Positions 12,001-26,947 of a stretch of 64,000 nucleotides of DNA are shown here, piece by piece. The DNA is from Paramacrobiotus metropolitanus (Eukaryota > Tardigrada > Eutardigrada > Parachela > Macrobiotidae). The DNA lies in NCBI RefSeq assembly GCF_019649055.1, contig NW_026570490.1, positions 16,059 through 80,058 on the forward strand, written 5' to 3'. Each line of letters opens with the position of its first letter. Position 1 is the first letter of the stretch. Made by a program: the position numbers and the translations under genes. The notes below the pieces were generated by a model. It ran no database searches. It saw only the letters and a program-made list of their open reading frames with translations, and was not told the origin of the DNA.

Positions 12001-15000
12001 GCGAGCTTGCTATCAAACCACTCTCGGTCACATAGCAAGATAAGAGATGCGTAATGTATAGGCTCCTTTCAAATGGTAAGAGTCAATTTTGTCAATATTA
12101 TGTCAGTGTCGCTCAATATTTTGTGATGAAAGTTGCATAACAATACTGGATATGAAAGCGGATATCACATTTTTGATGAATTCCTTACGTGCTCCCTATT
12201 GATTGGTTTCGGTTGACTTTTAGCCAAAAAACACTACTGCCACTGTTCGGTATACACCGCCGCTTCACGGCCCCGCCACTTATATCGTTTACTCCCAAAG
12301 ATCACTTCCTGCTGACGCAGGCAATTTTCAAAGTATCTTTGGCGTATCTACCGATCAACAGGGAATTTTTAGTATGAGGCAATGGAACTTTTTTATTCGT
12401 CGTACGAATTGTGTTACAACAGATGGCACATCTATGACCTTATAATAAAATGCAGCTGAGACAATTCATGGAAAGGCATGCAGTTTGTTGGTTCTACAAT
12501 TTTTCTTTAAAAATGGTTGTGCTTTAGTCATAATAGTAAGTTAATCGATTGAAAAACGAAAAATTTCTTAAACTGAAAAACGACCTTATTTCTTAAATTA
12601 CGCCCGCATCACATTATTCATATGCTATACCTGGTCAGTTCCTATGAAATTTCCTTTTTATGGTTAGCTTAGGTTTTTATTTGGATGAACTAGTATTTAT
12701 TCGATTCACGCATAAGTGGATTGGAGTTTCCATAAATGTATTCCAACACATCCTAAACAGGTTATAATTAAAGAAAAATCTGTCTCCTTCCTCCTAAGTT
12801 TGAACGTTGGATATTGTACCAACATGTGGTTATAATTAAAGAAAAATCCTCGCGTTAATTGTAGAGATATTTGTTACTGTGTGATTGCGAGACCATAAAG
12901 CACTAAAGTTAACTGCCGGTGTTATAAATCGATAGCGGGCATCTGTTGCGAATTCAAACAATATACATAAGTGACAGTCGCGTAATGACAGGAACACCGG
13001 AACGCAGTCATGCGACAGTGTACGCAAGTAATTGTACGGTTCCCAGTATTGGTTTTACGCTGTGACCCAGTTCCCGCCGGTAGCCGAACGATTCAATCCG
13101 ATACGAACTGCCGTGTCTAAACCGGTATACGCCCGCGTGTGCTTATATAATTATGTAATTTTTTTGACAGAAACACTCGCAAATCATCCAGCAGCTGGAT
13201 GACGAGCTGAAGCGGACCAATCGCGATCATCGCTTCAACGGGCCGGCCCTCTATCAGGATCTGGAGTCACTGCGGTCAGAGCGTGAACGGCTAATTAAGG
13301 ATAATCAGAATCTGCGTGATACAATACGTGATCTGGAGAGTCGTATGGATGCTCAACGTTTGACACTGGAATCACGTGATGAGAGTATAAAAAAGCTACT
13401 GGAGATGCTGCAGAGTAAGGCGCCGACGAGTAATCTGCGCTGGATCGAAGAGGAATTCCGCTCCGATCACGAACGGACACGACAGCGATTGTTCGAAGCT
13501 GAGAACCGATCACGCCGGCTGGAGGAGAATCTGCAGATGAAGCACAGAGAAATGAGCAAGATTAAAGAGGTCCTCCCTTACCATCATGTTAAAACTAACA
13601 ACTGACTTTTGATACGTCTGAAAAGTTTTGTTTGCATGATGAGACTGACGTTGGGATCGGTGCGGTAAATGATACCGATGTGTCTTGTGTGTTTTACAGG
13701 ACCTCAATATGCAAAGCGAAACATTGCGTCAGCTGCAGAGTCAATATGAATTACTCTTGCGTGATGGTGACCCGGCCTCTCGTGCCAGCGCCTGGCAGAC
13801 CATTGTTGACATGAAGGTTCGTACAACATACACTGCTAAAAAACTGATTGACTAGTTTGGAAAAAATTAGACCATGCAGTACTTTGTATCGTTGCGGATT
13901 ATTCCAGTACACATTATATCTGCAAACGAAGAAGCAAAATTATCCTCGCCTTTGCTATCAAAATTAGTATAAGTACGAGTATTAGATATATAGTGACTAC
14001 TGGTCCCTTAGTTTCGAAGGCTTATGTGTGTTGAAAATTGCAATGTTCCCACAAAATTACCATAAAAAAATGCCTTCCATTTGGGTAGAGAGGTGGTGTT
14101 CTAGCAAAAATTTGCGCTATAATTTTTCTTGCAAGATGGTATGTCTACTTGTCCAGATGTCCCGTTACGTTGTGTGAAAATGTACTGCAATTAAGTAATT
14201 TTAAGAACCTACAAGCCACGGAGAAATACTGCTGATATCTGAACTGGAAGTACCAGCCATACGAGTAGTAGAACGCATATGTACTCAATTCGTAGATCGG
14301 GACTCAAAAGCTAGTTAATTATTCTATTTCTTTGTTTGACTGAACCCTTATCTATCGTAAAAGGACAAAAATTTATGCGCTTAAGTATGCGAGGAATTGC
14401 GATATCAAGTAAATAATTAAGAAATTCTGTTGTTAGTTAGGTATCACAACTGTCAAGTACAGCTCCCTTCTGATTTTCTGACGTAGTTTAGACTTCCTAA
14501 ACGTACATTTATAAAAAATGTTTAAACTGGGGTCTAGTACTGATTCGATAGTTCAGATTTAAATAGAAGCATAGCACTTTGACTTATATTTACTGGTTAA
14601 TAACTTGATGCGAGATTTAACTAGTGCTTTTGCAGTTTCAAGAAATTTCAGCTGGGTAATATAATGAAAACTTAATTATATCAGTTCTTAGCTAAATACT
14701 TTTATTACTTGCGAATATTTCATTTGCTTCGACACTAGAACGAAAGAAGTCGGAAAAATAACCACCAAAACTGTGAAAGTAGCCTCGGCTTATTGGAAAA
14801 CGTATAGAAAGCACCTAACAGCCGATGACGATATACCGTATTTTATATACAGTAATGTAACAATCAAAAATATAGGACTATCTCTTTCTTGTAGACGTGT
14901 GTGATTGTCGTTTGAGGGCATTTTTGCATTTGATCTGCGCAAACCTTGTATGCAATTACTGTACAAACGACGTTTTAAAATCAAACTTAATAAAAGTGTT

Positions 15001-18000
15001 AACTAAAAAGTCTTACATCAGAGGCAGCAGAATATACTGCGCGCAGATCGACATTTCTGAGTACTTAACTCAAAGCTTAATTTGTCCAAGCGATATGAAA
15101 CTCACTTTCGAGTTTCGACCAGTCCTACCGTTTTTGGCTATATACTCGCAAGTTTATTTTAGAATTTTTTTTTATACGAAGTACTGTACTTAGTAAGCGC
15201 CTGAGCGGCGCTCTTTGTTATGGGTATTGATTGCATCAGATCTTGATACCGCATTATTCTTTAATGGTTTACTGCTATTTTTAATGCTAAAAGTAAACCG
15301 GTAGAGCCAATTCTTAGCGGGCTATAATGATTGTTATAAAACGCTCATATATCAATAATTTGGATTATCTGATTAAAACAATATGGTATTATATGAGGAA
15401 AATTCAGTGAATGGCAATCAGCATTGTGTCAGTTTTCTCAAAAGATTTTTAGCAGGCTGAAGTCTCAGAACAGGGAATTGAGCAAAATCAAAGCTATTCA
15501 ATACTATTGTCTTCAGAAAAAAAGTTTGACATTTAGATAACAATTTTTCTTATACAAATGGAGAGTTTTCTAACGCATTATGGGAGCGAATTATTCAGAT
15601 GTTGTACAATTACGAGAAATATGATTTGACCTTTCAAATGTTTTTACTATTGTTCTCACGTTCAGATGTGTAGATTAAATTACGAACTTCATAAATTTAA
15701 AAAATGTCGTGACAGGATAATTTAAACTCGAAACATCACCGAGCTAGTTGTATATAGACTTCCCAATAGCTTCTGATGATTCAAAGAGTCATGCCACAAG
15801 ACTTCCTTGGTTCAACTTTTTTAATTGTTGAAGAAAACGGGCAACTCTTTCATTCACTTTACATTAAAATACTGGCAGCGTATAAGTATACGCGAAAGAG
15901 AACATGTTGGTCATGAAATTTTTACTGCTTTATTTCTGGATGGACGCATGGTTGGCCTGCAGAGCTTTATCGTTCCTCCAGTACGAACCGCACACGGACC
16001 GCTAATCTAAAGGTTGTGTAGTATTACAGTAGTACCGCTCTATAATAATATTATTGTACAATGCATTTCGGAAGACTTGAGTTATGTAATACATTCCCGC
16101 TTGGTTGGGAATGTTTACGAGGCCATATGATTGCGCAACAGGAGCATTAATACTTCCGTAGAGCAGCATCAGTTTGCGTTTATACTGAGAAAACCAGCAT
16201 TGTTCTGAGCTGCATGTGTTCTTTCAAGCAATCTTCAGGATCCATAGAAGAGTAATGCAAATTGCCCCACGTTAAAATACCAGCCTGCGGCTACGTACGT
16301 TTACAAATAAAATAATTAAGTTCTGTATGTGCGAGTATGAAAAGTTGCAGCGGCAATATTCCATGCAGCTGCATTTCTCATGTAATTTCGGTAAAGTAAA
16401 AATTGTAGGGCATAAAAAAATTAATGTTTACTAAAAATAAAGCTAGGCATTGAAGATCTACTGGAGGGCTAAAGATCAACCACAACAACGTTTTGGGCAT
16501 TTTTGTTGGAGAATACAAATCTTTAAAATTTTTGGATGGGTTGATTCTGTTAAAGAGAATTATAACCTGGTTTCTTCACTTTTAGACCTGTTCTCTAAAA
16601 CTTCTATTTGAATCAGCAAACGGAAGTGCAGGCGCTTTTTACAAGTTTTAGGTTACAACAATATCCGGAATATGCCTAACCATAAGAGTAGTGTACCGAA
16701 ATAGTGTTTGGTATATGGATTTGCTTCTCATAACATGCAAAACGGGAATCTCTCTTTCCCCATTAGCAGTTCCAGCACCGGTTACAGAATGTAGTTTAAA
16801 GTTCGAACACGAAGTACTTCGCTAGCTATTCACTATAATTCTCTATAATCGCTACAATGAGTGAGATTTTTCGCTATAATTTTGTATACATCCTGCATCA
16901 ACTGATACAGAAAACAAAAACATCAAAAACTTTTGCAGTGTATCCGCACTGAATGTGTGCTACCTGGTGCTCTCACCGTGCGGTAATCATTTTTACATTA
17001 CATTACATTTTGCTCAATTTCCTGACCCCCGTGACGATTTAACAGCAGTCTCATATAATTAACGGGACCACAGTTTGTACATATACAAGTGTACTAACAT
17101 TTAATCCATTTAATGGATTAAAGGTGATTTTGACAATGATTATGTACGAAGAAGAATTCCTGTATAAATTGTAGCAATTTCAGTAACCGGCATTTACGTG
17201 CATGTGTAGGTATGTTACGAGCGTATAACGTACTGGAATACTTAGCTGCTTTGTACAGAAACTGGAAGTCCCGGAGGCTCTGTATCGTTAATACCGGAAA
17301 TAAGACCTGGTTTTCAACTAGTCATATTATTGAAAATATGCAATGGCATAAGCGGATACACAATATTTTCTCCTTTTATACAGGAAGCTCGAGTAGCTAG
17401 CCTGGAACGGGACATAAAACTGTTGGAAGACGAACTGAATCGATTTCGCGAGCAAACGGCTTCGATTGATCGCGACAGGAGGTTGGAGCATTCACGCCAG
17501 GGCGATATGCTGAAAAACCAGGAACGACAAATGAAAGAGCGGGTATATATACTCGTACACCATAATATAGAGCAATACACGTGCTGGATAGTCTATACGT
17601 ATACGACTATACAGTCGACATTCTATGTAAATTAAATCGTCAATAAATTCCTAATGCTTATTTCTGGGGCAATAGATTGATGCATTAAGGGAAGAACTGA
17701 CACGGAAAGAAACCGAAGTTGCAACATTAAAGACTAAACTCGATGCCCAAACGCAGCAGCAGTCGGATTATCAGAAGCACATTTCCGTCCTCAAAGAATC
17801 GATCACCGCCAAAGACGAACAAATTAGTGTGCTGCAATCTGACGTGAGTTATCAAAACAAAGAATCAGAGAATAACAAAAAATGTGAGCCATAAAATTTA
17901 TTTTATCTTTGGCAGCTGGATGAAATACGCCGGCGATTAGAAGAAAAAAATGCCACAATTGAGAGAAAGACTCGATCGGAATCGCAGGCCATCGCTGACA

Positions 18001-21000
18001 AAAATCGCATTGCGGCGGAACTAACAGAAATTAAAGATCATATGGACATAAAAGAGAGAAAACTCAGCGTATTACAGCGAAAAGTAAGTTCTGTGCTTAA
18101 AATAAAATTGTAATGACTCTACTTTGTATTTTATAAATTTAGTGCAAAAAACTACTGACTACTCGTACTACGCTTTTGTATTACCTATAATATAAAACAT
18201 TGTTAAACCCTTGGTTTAGTAAACGTTTTGCGCTTCCATGATCGCAACATTCAAAACAAGAACAGAGACGTTTCATAACATGTAAAGGATTATTATCATC
18301 GCGGGTAACTGGGGTGAGCATGCATGGCGATTTTCCAGTACAATTATTCCGTTATAGTAATCTAATCTTAAAATCTGCTACGAAGGTAAAATAGTTATTA
18401 TTTTTGGACACTTAATACTTATTACACGATCAAGGTGTTGAATTAATTCAGGCCTGTGAATTGCCGTTTTACAACGTTATGTCCGACGTTACATAATATA
18501 AAAGTACGAGTAAATATATAAAAGCCTCTATATATTGCTAATACATTTGTAACTTAGCTAATTCTCCTTGTTAAATATGATAAATACTGTAAGTAGTGCA
18601 CAAGCTGCACACTTTCCTTCGTTTTTACTGCATCCTCTGCAGTTTAAAAGATTAAAAGCTAAGGATGAAATCTTTCGGATTTAGCCACTCAATTTTTGAG
18701 AGACAAAAAATTTTGCTGATATACTACAAAAACAGAAGGCATTTATGCAACTTTTTCGAAGATTTCCTAATTATTTTAGCTCGAAAATACTGCCTGATAT
18801 CGTTTCGTAATTGCACATTGTCAGTGCGCGAAGTTGTGTAGCAAATCGCCGCCTATTAGAATCTCGATCAACACGTTGCGCATTCGATTGTGCGCATATG
18901 CCATGTGTCCATTAAACGTTTTATGTTGTTCTTCTTAATAGCAAATCAATATTTCTTCCCAACGTTGGCATTTTTTTGTCAATAAGTGTTGTATATTCTG
19001 TGCAGCGTCACAGCGCGCGGTCGGTTTTTGAACGAACATATAACGATGCATGCTGCGGAGTTATGAAGCGATCTGGAACTTACACACTCTATTTACTTTT
19101 CGATTTCTTAATTCGATATCCTGCGGAAAGCTCAAAACTGACTTGTAAATTGCGCAGCTAGTCGAAAAGGGTTATCCGAACACAAGATATACGAGTTTGC
19201 CTTTTTCATTCTTTACCAGGCACTTTTAAAATTTGCGAAATTAAACTCCTTGAAAATAAATAAATTTACGTTGCACACGTTTACAACTTTACGGTAATCT
19301 GAAAAGAAGAAGCGGTGCCAAAAAAAATTCGGAATTCACACAATTGTACTATAATTACTAACAAAATGTACATATAAACTGAAGAGTAAAAATGCCGATT
19401 CGATTCCTTTAGTCAACTCTTTTAACTTAGTTATCCGTTTATTTTATTATTAGAGTTTTTCTTCACGCCATTATTGACATATAAATGTAGTTCTACGCTG
19501 CTTTCTGAAACAGTTTAAACAATGCGTTACTCTTAGACTATGATTATGATTATACGGGTGTTGCGAAGAAATCACGTACGAAAGTATACATATATAGACC
19601 GTGATCATTTTACTCGTAAGTATTGTATCTCAAAGTTAGCAGTTAAACCCGTACATTGTATTGGCAATTAGATACGTTTGTATTATTAATCTTAACCACA
19701 AATTCCACAACTGCTTACTTTTTACCATCTTTAGCGAATTTACCAGTGTCGTAAATATATGGAATTTTGTCGTAAATATATGGATGCATATGATACGCTG
19801 ATCCGTTGACAATTGCTGCTGTTACCGGCAGCCAGACTTTCATTTTTTGGAAATATCACTTCTCCTTTTGGAGAGCAGGAAAGCGAGACAAGAGCGCACA
19901 GCCGTGGTATTAGGCGGAAACACGAAACCAGCTGAATCTACATGCGTATGCATGTACATACATTTAACAATTCATATTCATGGCGTACTTCCTTTCTATC
20001 CGGCATAAAAGACAGTGGAGTTTTGTGGGGATACCACACAAAGCAGCCAGGACAGGTCTAGCCGGAATAACAGCCCATAGGCATGTTTATCAATCGACCC
20101 TGAAGCCAATGGGAACGAATGGGATCAACTGTTCCGGGCGCCGGCCCCGCCCACCTCCTGGATGCTACCACACAATTACGAATCTGCCCTTCCGACTAAC
20201 ATATAAATAACAGTGCTTACAAAGTAGAGTGACATTCATTTTTCAGTTTAGATGCCGCAGTACAAAAGCATGTTAGCGCGGCGACAGTTATCAATGGCCG
20301 GGGACGAATTTAGTCCATCGTTTAGACGCGATTGACTCCTCTCGCGCGCTGTCACATAACATTGTACCGGCAATGTTATCCTGAACAATGGAGCACAATC
20401 GCGACTGGCGGTCGTTGAAGCGCTCCTGCTGGCAGCTGCAGTCGTTTGTGAGCAATTGGATTAGGATATTTAGATACACGGCTTTTTGTGTGAAATTAAA
20501 TTGTGGAAAGCGCTTACGCGTTAACGCTGCTCCGTGGGATAAGCGGGCGTTGTCCCTATTGTACGGCATTTATGTTATATGTCTGTAACATTGTTTACAT
20601 TTCAGATTGAGAATCTGGAGGATCTTGTTAAGGAAAAAGAGAATCAGTTGGAGTTGGCCAAGGGGCGCTTAGCCTCCGTGCAAGTCGATCAGTCCAGCCA
20701 TGATCAGTCGCTAACCACCCTGGAAGCCGCACTGGCGGAGAAAGAGAAGCAAATCCAACGGCTGAAAGATCAACGGGATCGCTTAGAGAAAGACAAGCAA
20801 GAGGAATCGGAATTGCATCAACACGAAATTAGGGAATACAAAATTAAGATTGACAGCTTGGAGAAAGAAATCGAGTTGAAGCAGGTAATAGAAAAACTCA
20901 GCTGTCGCAGCTGCCGACAGGGAAAATCGCTTTTAGCGAATATATATTCCCAGCTGCACCGCACTGGTTACGCGCATTGGGCTACAGCCGCGCCGTGCCG

Positions 21001-24000
21001 GCAGAAATGCATTTGCACAGCGCGGCCGGCACGTTCCCTGTTCGGCGCATGCTGGGCAGTATGGGCACGTACAGACTATCGACTGAATCAACATAGGTTA
21101 TATAACACTCTGCACCCGCCAAGTGGCCCGAGTTCGGGTAGCCAATGATACGAGACACTCCATTTCCGTTATGTAAAGTGTGTGTGTGTGTCGCGCTGGC
21201 TACTGCAATGATCGATCAGAAAAAATTAATCGATTTTTTGTCTCTTTATTTGCCCTGGCTGTGGCGCTACAGAAAACGCTGGATATGCTACAAAAGACCA
21301 ATACCGATCTCAATGCCAGCCTGACACGGAAAGATGACGATATTCGCACTCTGGAGTCCACGGTCTACGACCTGCGCAGTCAAGTCAATAATCTCCGCTC
21401 ACAACTACATCGCTCCCAGGAGACCGCTTCGTACCCGGATGCTGCAGCCGGTTATAAAGCGCAGGGTGAGTTGGCGGAACTGCGCCAGAAAGTCTTCACT
21501 CTGGAGCAGCAGTGTGAATTCCACAAGAAGGAGCGCAACAATACCCAGAGCGAGAATGACCGGCTGCGGCAGAAGATTCTGTCGTTGGAGCAGTCCCTGC
21601 AGCAGACCGAGGGCGAATCGGACCGGCTGCGCTCGCGCATCACCAGCGTGGAGCAGATGTTCGAGCGCACTCAGGCGCAGGATCAACAGTCCCAGGCGCA
21701 GATGCAGCTGTTTAAGGAGCAGAGTGCCGTCGCGGCGGCGTCCCCGGCAAGTAAGGCGGAGGAGAACCGCCTACGGGCGCAGGTCGAGGAACTGCAGTCG
21801 CGTCTCAAGAACCAGATGGATGAGGACCAGAACCGGATATTCGAGTTACAGGTATGATAACTATGAAGTATTGATCAGCTGGGTTGTCGTGACCCAACAA
21901 GTTAGCCACGTCATATGTGGATTTTGTCATGCTTGCCAAAAACTCAATGCCTCATTACTTACTACGTCGTACGATTGAATACATCATTAGAATTTTCTCG
22001 ATTCACTTGCCAATCGGGATCGTTTAAAATTACTTATTCAACATTACTAATGACACTGGATACGCAAATGCAAAATAAATTTTATGTTTAAGTGCGAAAC
22101 CAGTGGTGCAACGGTTGTGCATGACCTTTAGAATGACCACTGTCCAGCAAATGGTTAATGGGTAACCTTTGAAGTATCTACTAACTTTGTACAAGCAGAA
22201 TTATATTTTTACAGTTTATGAACGCGATAAAAGACGCAGACTGCTTAAAATTAAAAACAAAACGGTTGTGACAGCTGGTGTTAATTGTAGGAAGAGGTAG
22301 GCAAAGTGAGGATGGAGAACGAGCGCCTACAACAAAAACTGCGTAATCTTCAACAGCAACTCGATGCGCTGAAAGAGGAGAAAGCCATCATCGAGCGCAA
22401 CACCGAGCGCACAGCGCAAGACCACAGTCAAGTCCGTATCGAATCGGAACGCCTGCGACAAAAGGTCGTGGTCTTCGAACAGCAGATTGAAACCCTCCGC
22501 AAAGAGAGCGAAAAGTACCATGAGCGCTGCCGCCTCGTGGAGCAGCAGCTGGAGACAGCCAAACGCGAGCAAGTCCAAGCGGTAACCGAAACCGAACGCT
22601 GCAAGCAGCGGATGACGCAGCTAGAACAGCAACTGGCGGAAGCCCGTTCCCAAGCTAACCAGATAACGCGGGAATACGAGGCCGCCAAGCAGCGCTACGC
22701 GTCGCTGGAGCAGCAGATCGCCAATCTAAAGATTCAGATCTCCGACACCCAGAAGGAGACGGAATACTGGCGAAAGCAGAGCGAAGAGCTGGAGAATCAG
22801 TTGCGCAATACCAAGCAGCAGACGACCGCCAGTTCGCAGGAGACGGAAAATTACCGCAGTCGGGTCACCGCTCTCGAACAACAACTGCAACAAGCCCGCG
22901 AGCGCACGATTGGATTGGAGACCGAGATGGAATCCTATCGAGAATACTGCACCAAACTGGAAGAACAGATGCAACAAGTGCAGGACGAGGCCGAACAGCT
23001 GGCGCGGGATGGGGATATTCTCAGGCAGAAGTGTGCCAGTCTGGAGAAACAAGCCCAACAGAACCATAATGACCGCGGCTCCGCCCAGGCGGAAACCGAA
23101 CGGGTGAGTGGAATTCCCAGAATAGTACACAGGTTTTCAGAATATTATACCGTAATAATTACCACGTTCCACTGGACCGTAAAAGCGTGAAATTTCGGTA
23201 CGAGAAGTGTAAGTGCGGCAAATAACACTACTCAGTATGCACTATGCAGTCAGTAACTAACTTTATATGTGATCAGTATCGGTAACGGTTCACAATCAAT
23301 CCCAGAAAATCTTTTTTAATCAAAACTTTACAAAACTAGGAATTTACGTATTTCTTGTGGGTATAAAAGCTTAGAAAAATTTGGATAGCAGTTCATAGTA
23401 GCGGACAACAAACTTATGACTCTATTTTTTGGTGGTCTTATTACAGCTTGTGTAGTTTGTGCAAAAGGTCACTGACCAATCACTATTTCAGTTAAATAAG
23501 CGAATGCTGCAGCTGGAACAGCAGTTAGCCTCCACCACCAAAGAACGCGATCAAGCGGCCCGTGAAGCCGAATCCCTACGGAAGATCTGCTCGCAGCAGG
23601 ATGAGCAGCTCAACCGTACCCGCCAAGAGCAGGACCAGTCCGGATCGGAGGCCAACCGATTGTTTACATTGCTCAAAGAGGCCGAGGAGGAGAAGATGGC
23701 CAAAGACCAACAGATCAGCGCACTGCGCCAGGAACTGCAGCAGCTGCAGAGTCAAGCCGAGCAACTGCGGCGTGAACACGATGCCGATAAACGCCGCAGC
23801 CAAGAGCTGACGGAGCAACTGAAACGGCAGGCACAACAGCAGTCCGCCGCGCAGATGCAAGGCACGGAGGAAATTGCCACCCGGATGCGCGAGAAGGATG
23901 CACAGGTTGCTCAACTGGAAAGGGCGCTCGAGCAGAGTAGCTCCCTTACCATGGAACGCGAGATGATTGTAGCTCAACAACTGGAAAGGCTCCAAGTTGC

Positions 24001-24758
24001 TGAGGAAAAGGTGCGAGATTGTAATTATTAATCAGCTTTAACTTTTATAAAAAATTTAATATGGTTAATTATATATAAAAATATTGAATACAAACGCTAT
24101 TGGCATCTAATCTGTTATCTGTACAGCAATGCCTTATTTGACGTCGGGCACCGGCTTCGTTAGTTATATTAAGATTAATTCTTGTTCACTGAGATGGCTG
24201 TCAATCTTCGGCCAGTAAAAATTTTTTATCAATGATTTAGGTCCAACAATATGAGCAACAGTTTAAGGAGATTGAGAAAGCGTACAACGAGATTGCTGCG
24301 GAGCTGACTCGTCTTCAAACGCAATCAGCCGGCAAGGAAGACCAGATTGCTCGTCTTATGGAAGATAGAATAGAAATGGAAAATGAACTGCAAAGACTCA
24401 CGTAAATAATTAGACGGGCGCCATATATGCAGCTGTATAAGATCGGTGTTTCTTTGTAGGCAAGACTGTCTTTTGGCGGCTATAAGTGAAAAAATGGCGC
24501 ATATTGAACTGAAAGAAACTGGACCGAAAAATGTGCGAACTGCCGACGAACTGCGCCAACTGCGCACCGAAAAGGAAAACCTGGAAAGGAGACTATCACA
24601 AATGGTATGACCTTTCTATTTGGCTGTCATATATGGAAGTTTATATGAACGATAAGAATTGTGTGCCGTAATAATTGTTAATACTGTTTTGTAATCCGTA
24701 GCCTCCTCCTCCTCCCAAAGCAAAGCCTTCCCAATCCCAACCACCCCAAAGAAAGTGA
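9019..24758 (+). CDS. ELKS: ELKS/CAST/Bruchpilot active-zone scaffold protein
   Basis: Thirteen exons: 9019-10455, 13171-13569, 13700-13816, 17384-17542, 17676-17843, 17916-18083, 20606-20884, 21273-21851, 22291-23103, 23492-24010, 24241-24401, 24460-24604, 24702-24758. They sum to 5,001 bases (1,666 aa), close to insect Bruchpilot. The first 430 residues are disordered and rich in Gly, Ser, Arg-Asp and Gln, and begin MLQMYGQSR, like the MYG start of vertebrate ERC. Near residue 437 comes the family signature SSMSSIKTFWSPELKKERAL, and later RDESIKKLLEMLQSK, both almost identical to ERC1/2. The remaining 1,200 residues are continuous heptad coiled coil, and the C terminus is PPPPPKAKPSQSQPPQRK. 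Eleven of the twelve introns are phase 0. The ERC C-terminal IWA motif that binds the RIM PDZ domain is absent in this model. ELKS proteins organise presynaptic release sites with RIM, liprin-alpha and calcium channels. MYGQSR at 9028 is an alternative start. Confidence 0.94.
10456..13170 (+). other. ELKS intron 1
   Basis: A 2.7-kb intron between a gtaagtg donor and a tttttgacag acceptor. No coding exon is supported inside. A 21-bp direct repeat (ggttataattaaagaaaaat plus c) occurs at 12760-12780 and 12828-12848. The tRNA-like B-box sequence at 11909 has no matching A box or acceptor stem. Confidence 0.8.
13817..17383 (+). other. ELKS intron 3
   Basis: A 3.6-kb AT-rich intron between a gttcgt donor and a tatacag acceptor. 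I see only short frames without splice support. Its size could accommodate an alternative promoter or cassette exon, but none can be named. Confidence 0.8.
18084..20605 (+). other. ELKS intron 6
   Basis: A 2.5-kb intron between gtaagtt and a ttcag acceptor. It contains a short direct repeat of gtcgtaaatatatgg near 19749-19782 and a more GC-rich stretch at 19980-20580. No exon is supported. Confidence 0.8.
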
Positions 24759-26947
24759 AATTAGTCCTCGCGCTGTTTCTGCGTTTTCCCAAAGCGTTAC
24801 AGACCTCTCTATGGAAACCAAAGCAATATTTCCGGATCTTTTTTGTGACCATTCCTGATGCTCCGCAGTGTGGCGGACATCTGTGCGGCCTACGGGAAAT
24901 ACCCCACCGGTTGACCGGTGTTCTTGCTTCCATTTTAGGAACGCTAAATTATGAAGAATATTTCTCAACTGTGCTTTTATGATGACCCGGTTTTAGTTTG
25001 AAAAAGGAAAATCTAGCTTGGCTTGTTTAAAAAAACTTATTTAACAAATGCGAATGCTCTTTATACACTTCGTTTCCCTTGGTATGCTAAGCTGTTTATA
25101 CATTCCAGTGAACTTGTACCAAAGATTTTGTCGAAGACTGTATTGAACCGGTGCCTGTTTGTCCTTGCAAGTGGCCGTTGTTGTCATGATTATGCATTTC
25201 TGGCGAGTTAAACTTATTGGCCTGGACAGCTATGGTCATTCAGTTACGAGATTTTAGTACAGTACTTACCAAAGTATAAGTACATTAATTATCCAACAAC
25301 TATTTTCAAGGTCAAATTAAATAATAACAGCGCTTACGAGAAACTTAATAGCGTAAATGAACTGCTTTGATACTTGATAGTATTCCAGGAATACTAAGAT
25401 AATGAAAGAATTGTCAGACAACAAACTTTTGTTATCCGATAACAAATAAATTAGCATGTAGGTAACCTCCGCGTTTATACACGTGTACGTTTAACATACT
25501 GTACTGTAATACTTACTAATGTAATTATTTTTCTGAATTTTTAATTTTAATTTAACGTATCGAATTTTCAACTTTCAATGCTAAATGCAAATCCTTCTAC
25601 TCAGAAACCATCAAATTCATCAACTTAAAAAATGAAAAATCTTTAAACGAGTACAAAACGTGGAAAAAGTTCACTATTGTTACGAAAAAAGAAGTCCATA
25701 AACACTAACAAGTTACCCGGTGCTATAAAATTAAATGTTTGCTGTGGAGTACAGTTGGGGATTCCACACTGAAATATGCAATTTGAACGCTAAAACAGTT
25801 GGCGATACTGCTGGTCACAGCCTTCCGGTCAGCGGCACGTTTCAGCGACGCGATAGCCCATCTTCCTATGGAAGTAACCCAGACAGACCTCTACAGTGAC
25901 CAGTGATGCGGTGGTGAGTTGGGTTTCCATGCAAAATTAATCCGGTTCTCATGCCATACAGTTTGGTCATCTCCGCAATCTATTAGTTCCGTAATCTGTC
26001 CTTTTGACGAAATAATTATTATTTTTCGTCGCAAGTTTCTATTTCGCAGTGATCGCAAGCAAAGGCAAGACGCCTTTTTTGTCGGCTTGCTGAAGTTATG
26101 TACAGTGCTTATATGCGTAACTTTACCTATACGCGTCACTTTTGTGTGGGTTGCACTAAAAGGACCCTTCCGTTTACTAGAGACATCCCTTTTTACAGTA
26201 ATTACAAATGAATCAGAGCATGCCGCCGGATCGTGTGACCATTGCGCCACACTGCATCTGAGACAAGGAGGAGCGTATTACGAGGGAGGCGATTATGTTG
26301 TCACCCCATAGAGTGCGTGTTAGTGAGACACCTTGCTTCCTTTAAAGCTTCGACAATCAAAGCATGATGTTTTTTGCTCTGACTAACTATAATATTAACA
26401 TTATTTATTATGATAAGAAGGCCGAAGGTAATCAATTTAGCAAAAAATTGGACTGCCTAGTTAGCTAAAGCAGAGATATTGTATATATGCTATTTACCGG
26501 TCATTTATGAAACTGGCTGGAGAATATTTCATGCATCTACACTCTACAGCAACCAAAAATGGGAAAATTTGCATTTGTGGAATCTTATCTTTGCAGCAAG
26601 CACATGGCCAAACGTTCGTTTTACAGCTGGTTAAATGTGAAGCGTGACCGGTAGGGAGCCTTTGTAAGGTCTCCTCTGGTGTGGCAGCTGTCAGGCATTG
26701 TAATTGTGATATGACCGACAATATTGCTCACAGTAAAAAATCAGAATACTAATGTGTCGCCACTTTCGACCGCAATATTTTATGCGCCCATTCCACTAAT
26801 ATACAGCGTCAGATATTTCCCGCTTTATTGTTTGAAAACTGTAACCGTATTGCAAACAAATTTCACCTGTGGAACTGCCCGCACTAAGCGAAACGTCCAT
26901 ACAGTATACATGTAAAAAGCTTCCTACAGCAACGTTGAACATGAGGT

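Noticed and set aside
25891-26311. overlapping 130- and 119-codon frames on opposite strands
   Set aside because: Mirror ORFs of this size arise by chance; no domain, splice partner or compositional support.
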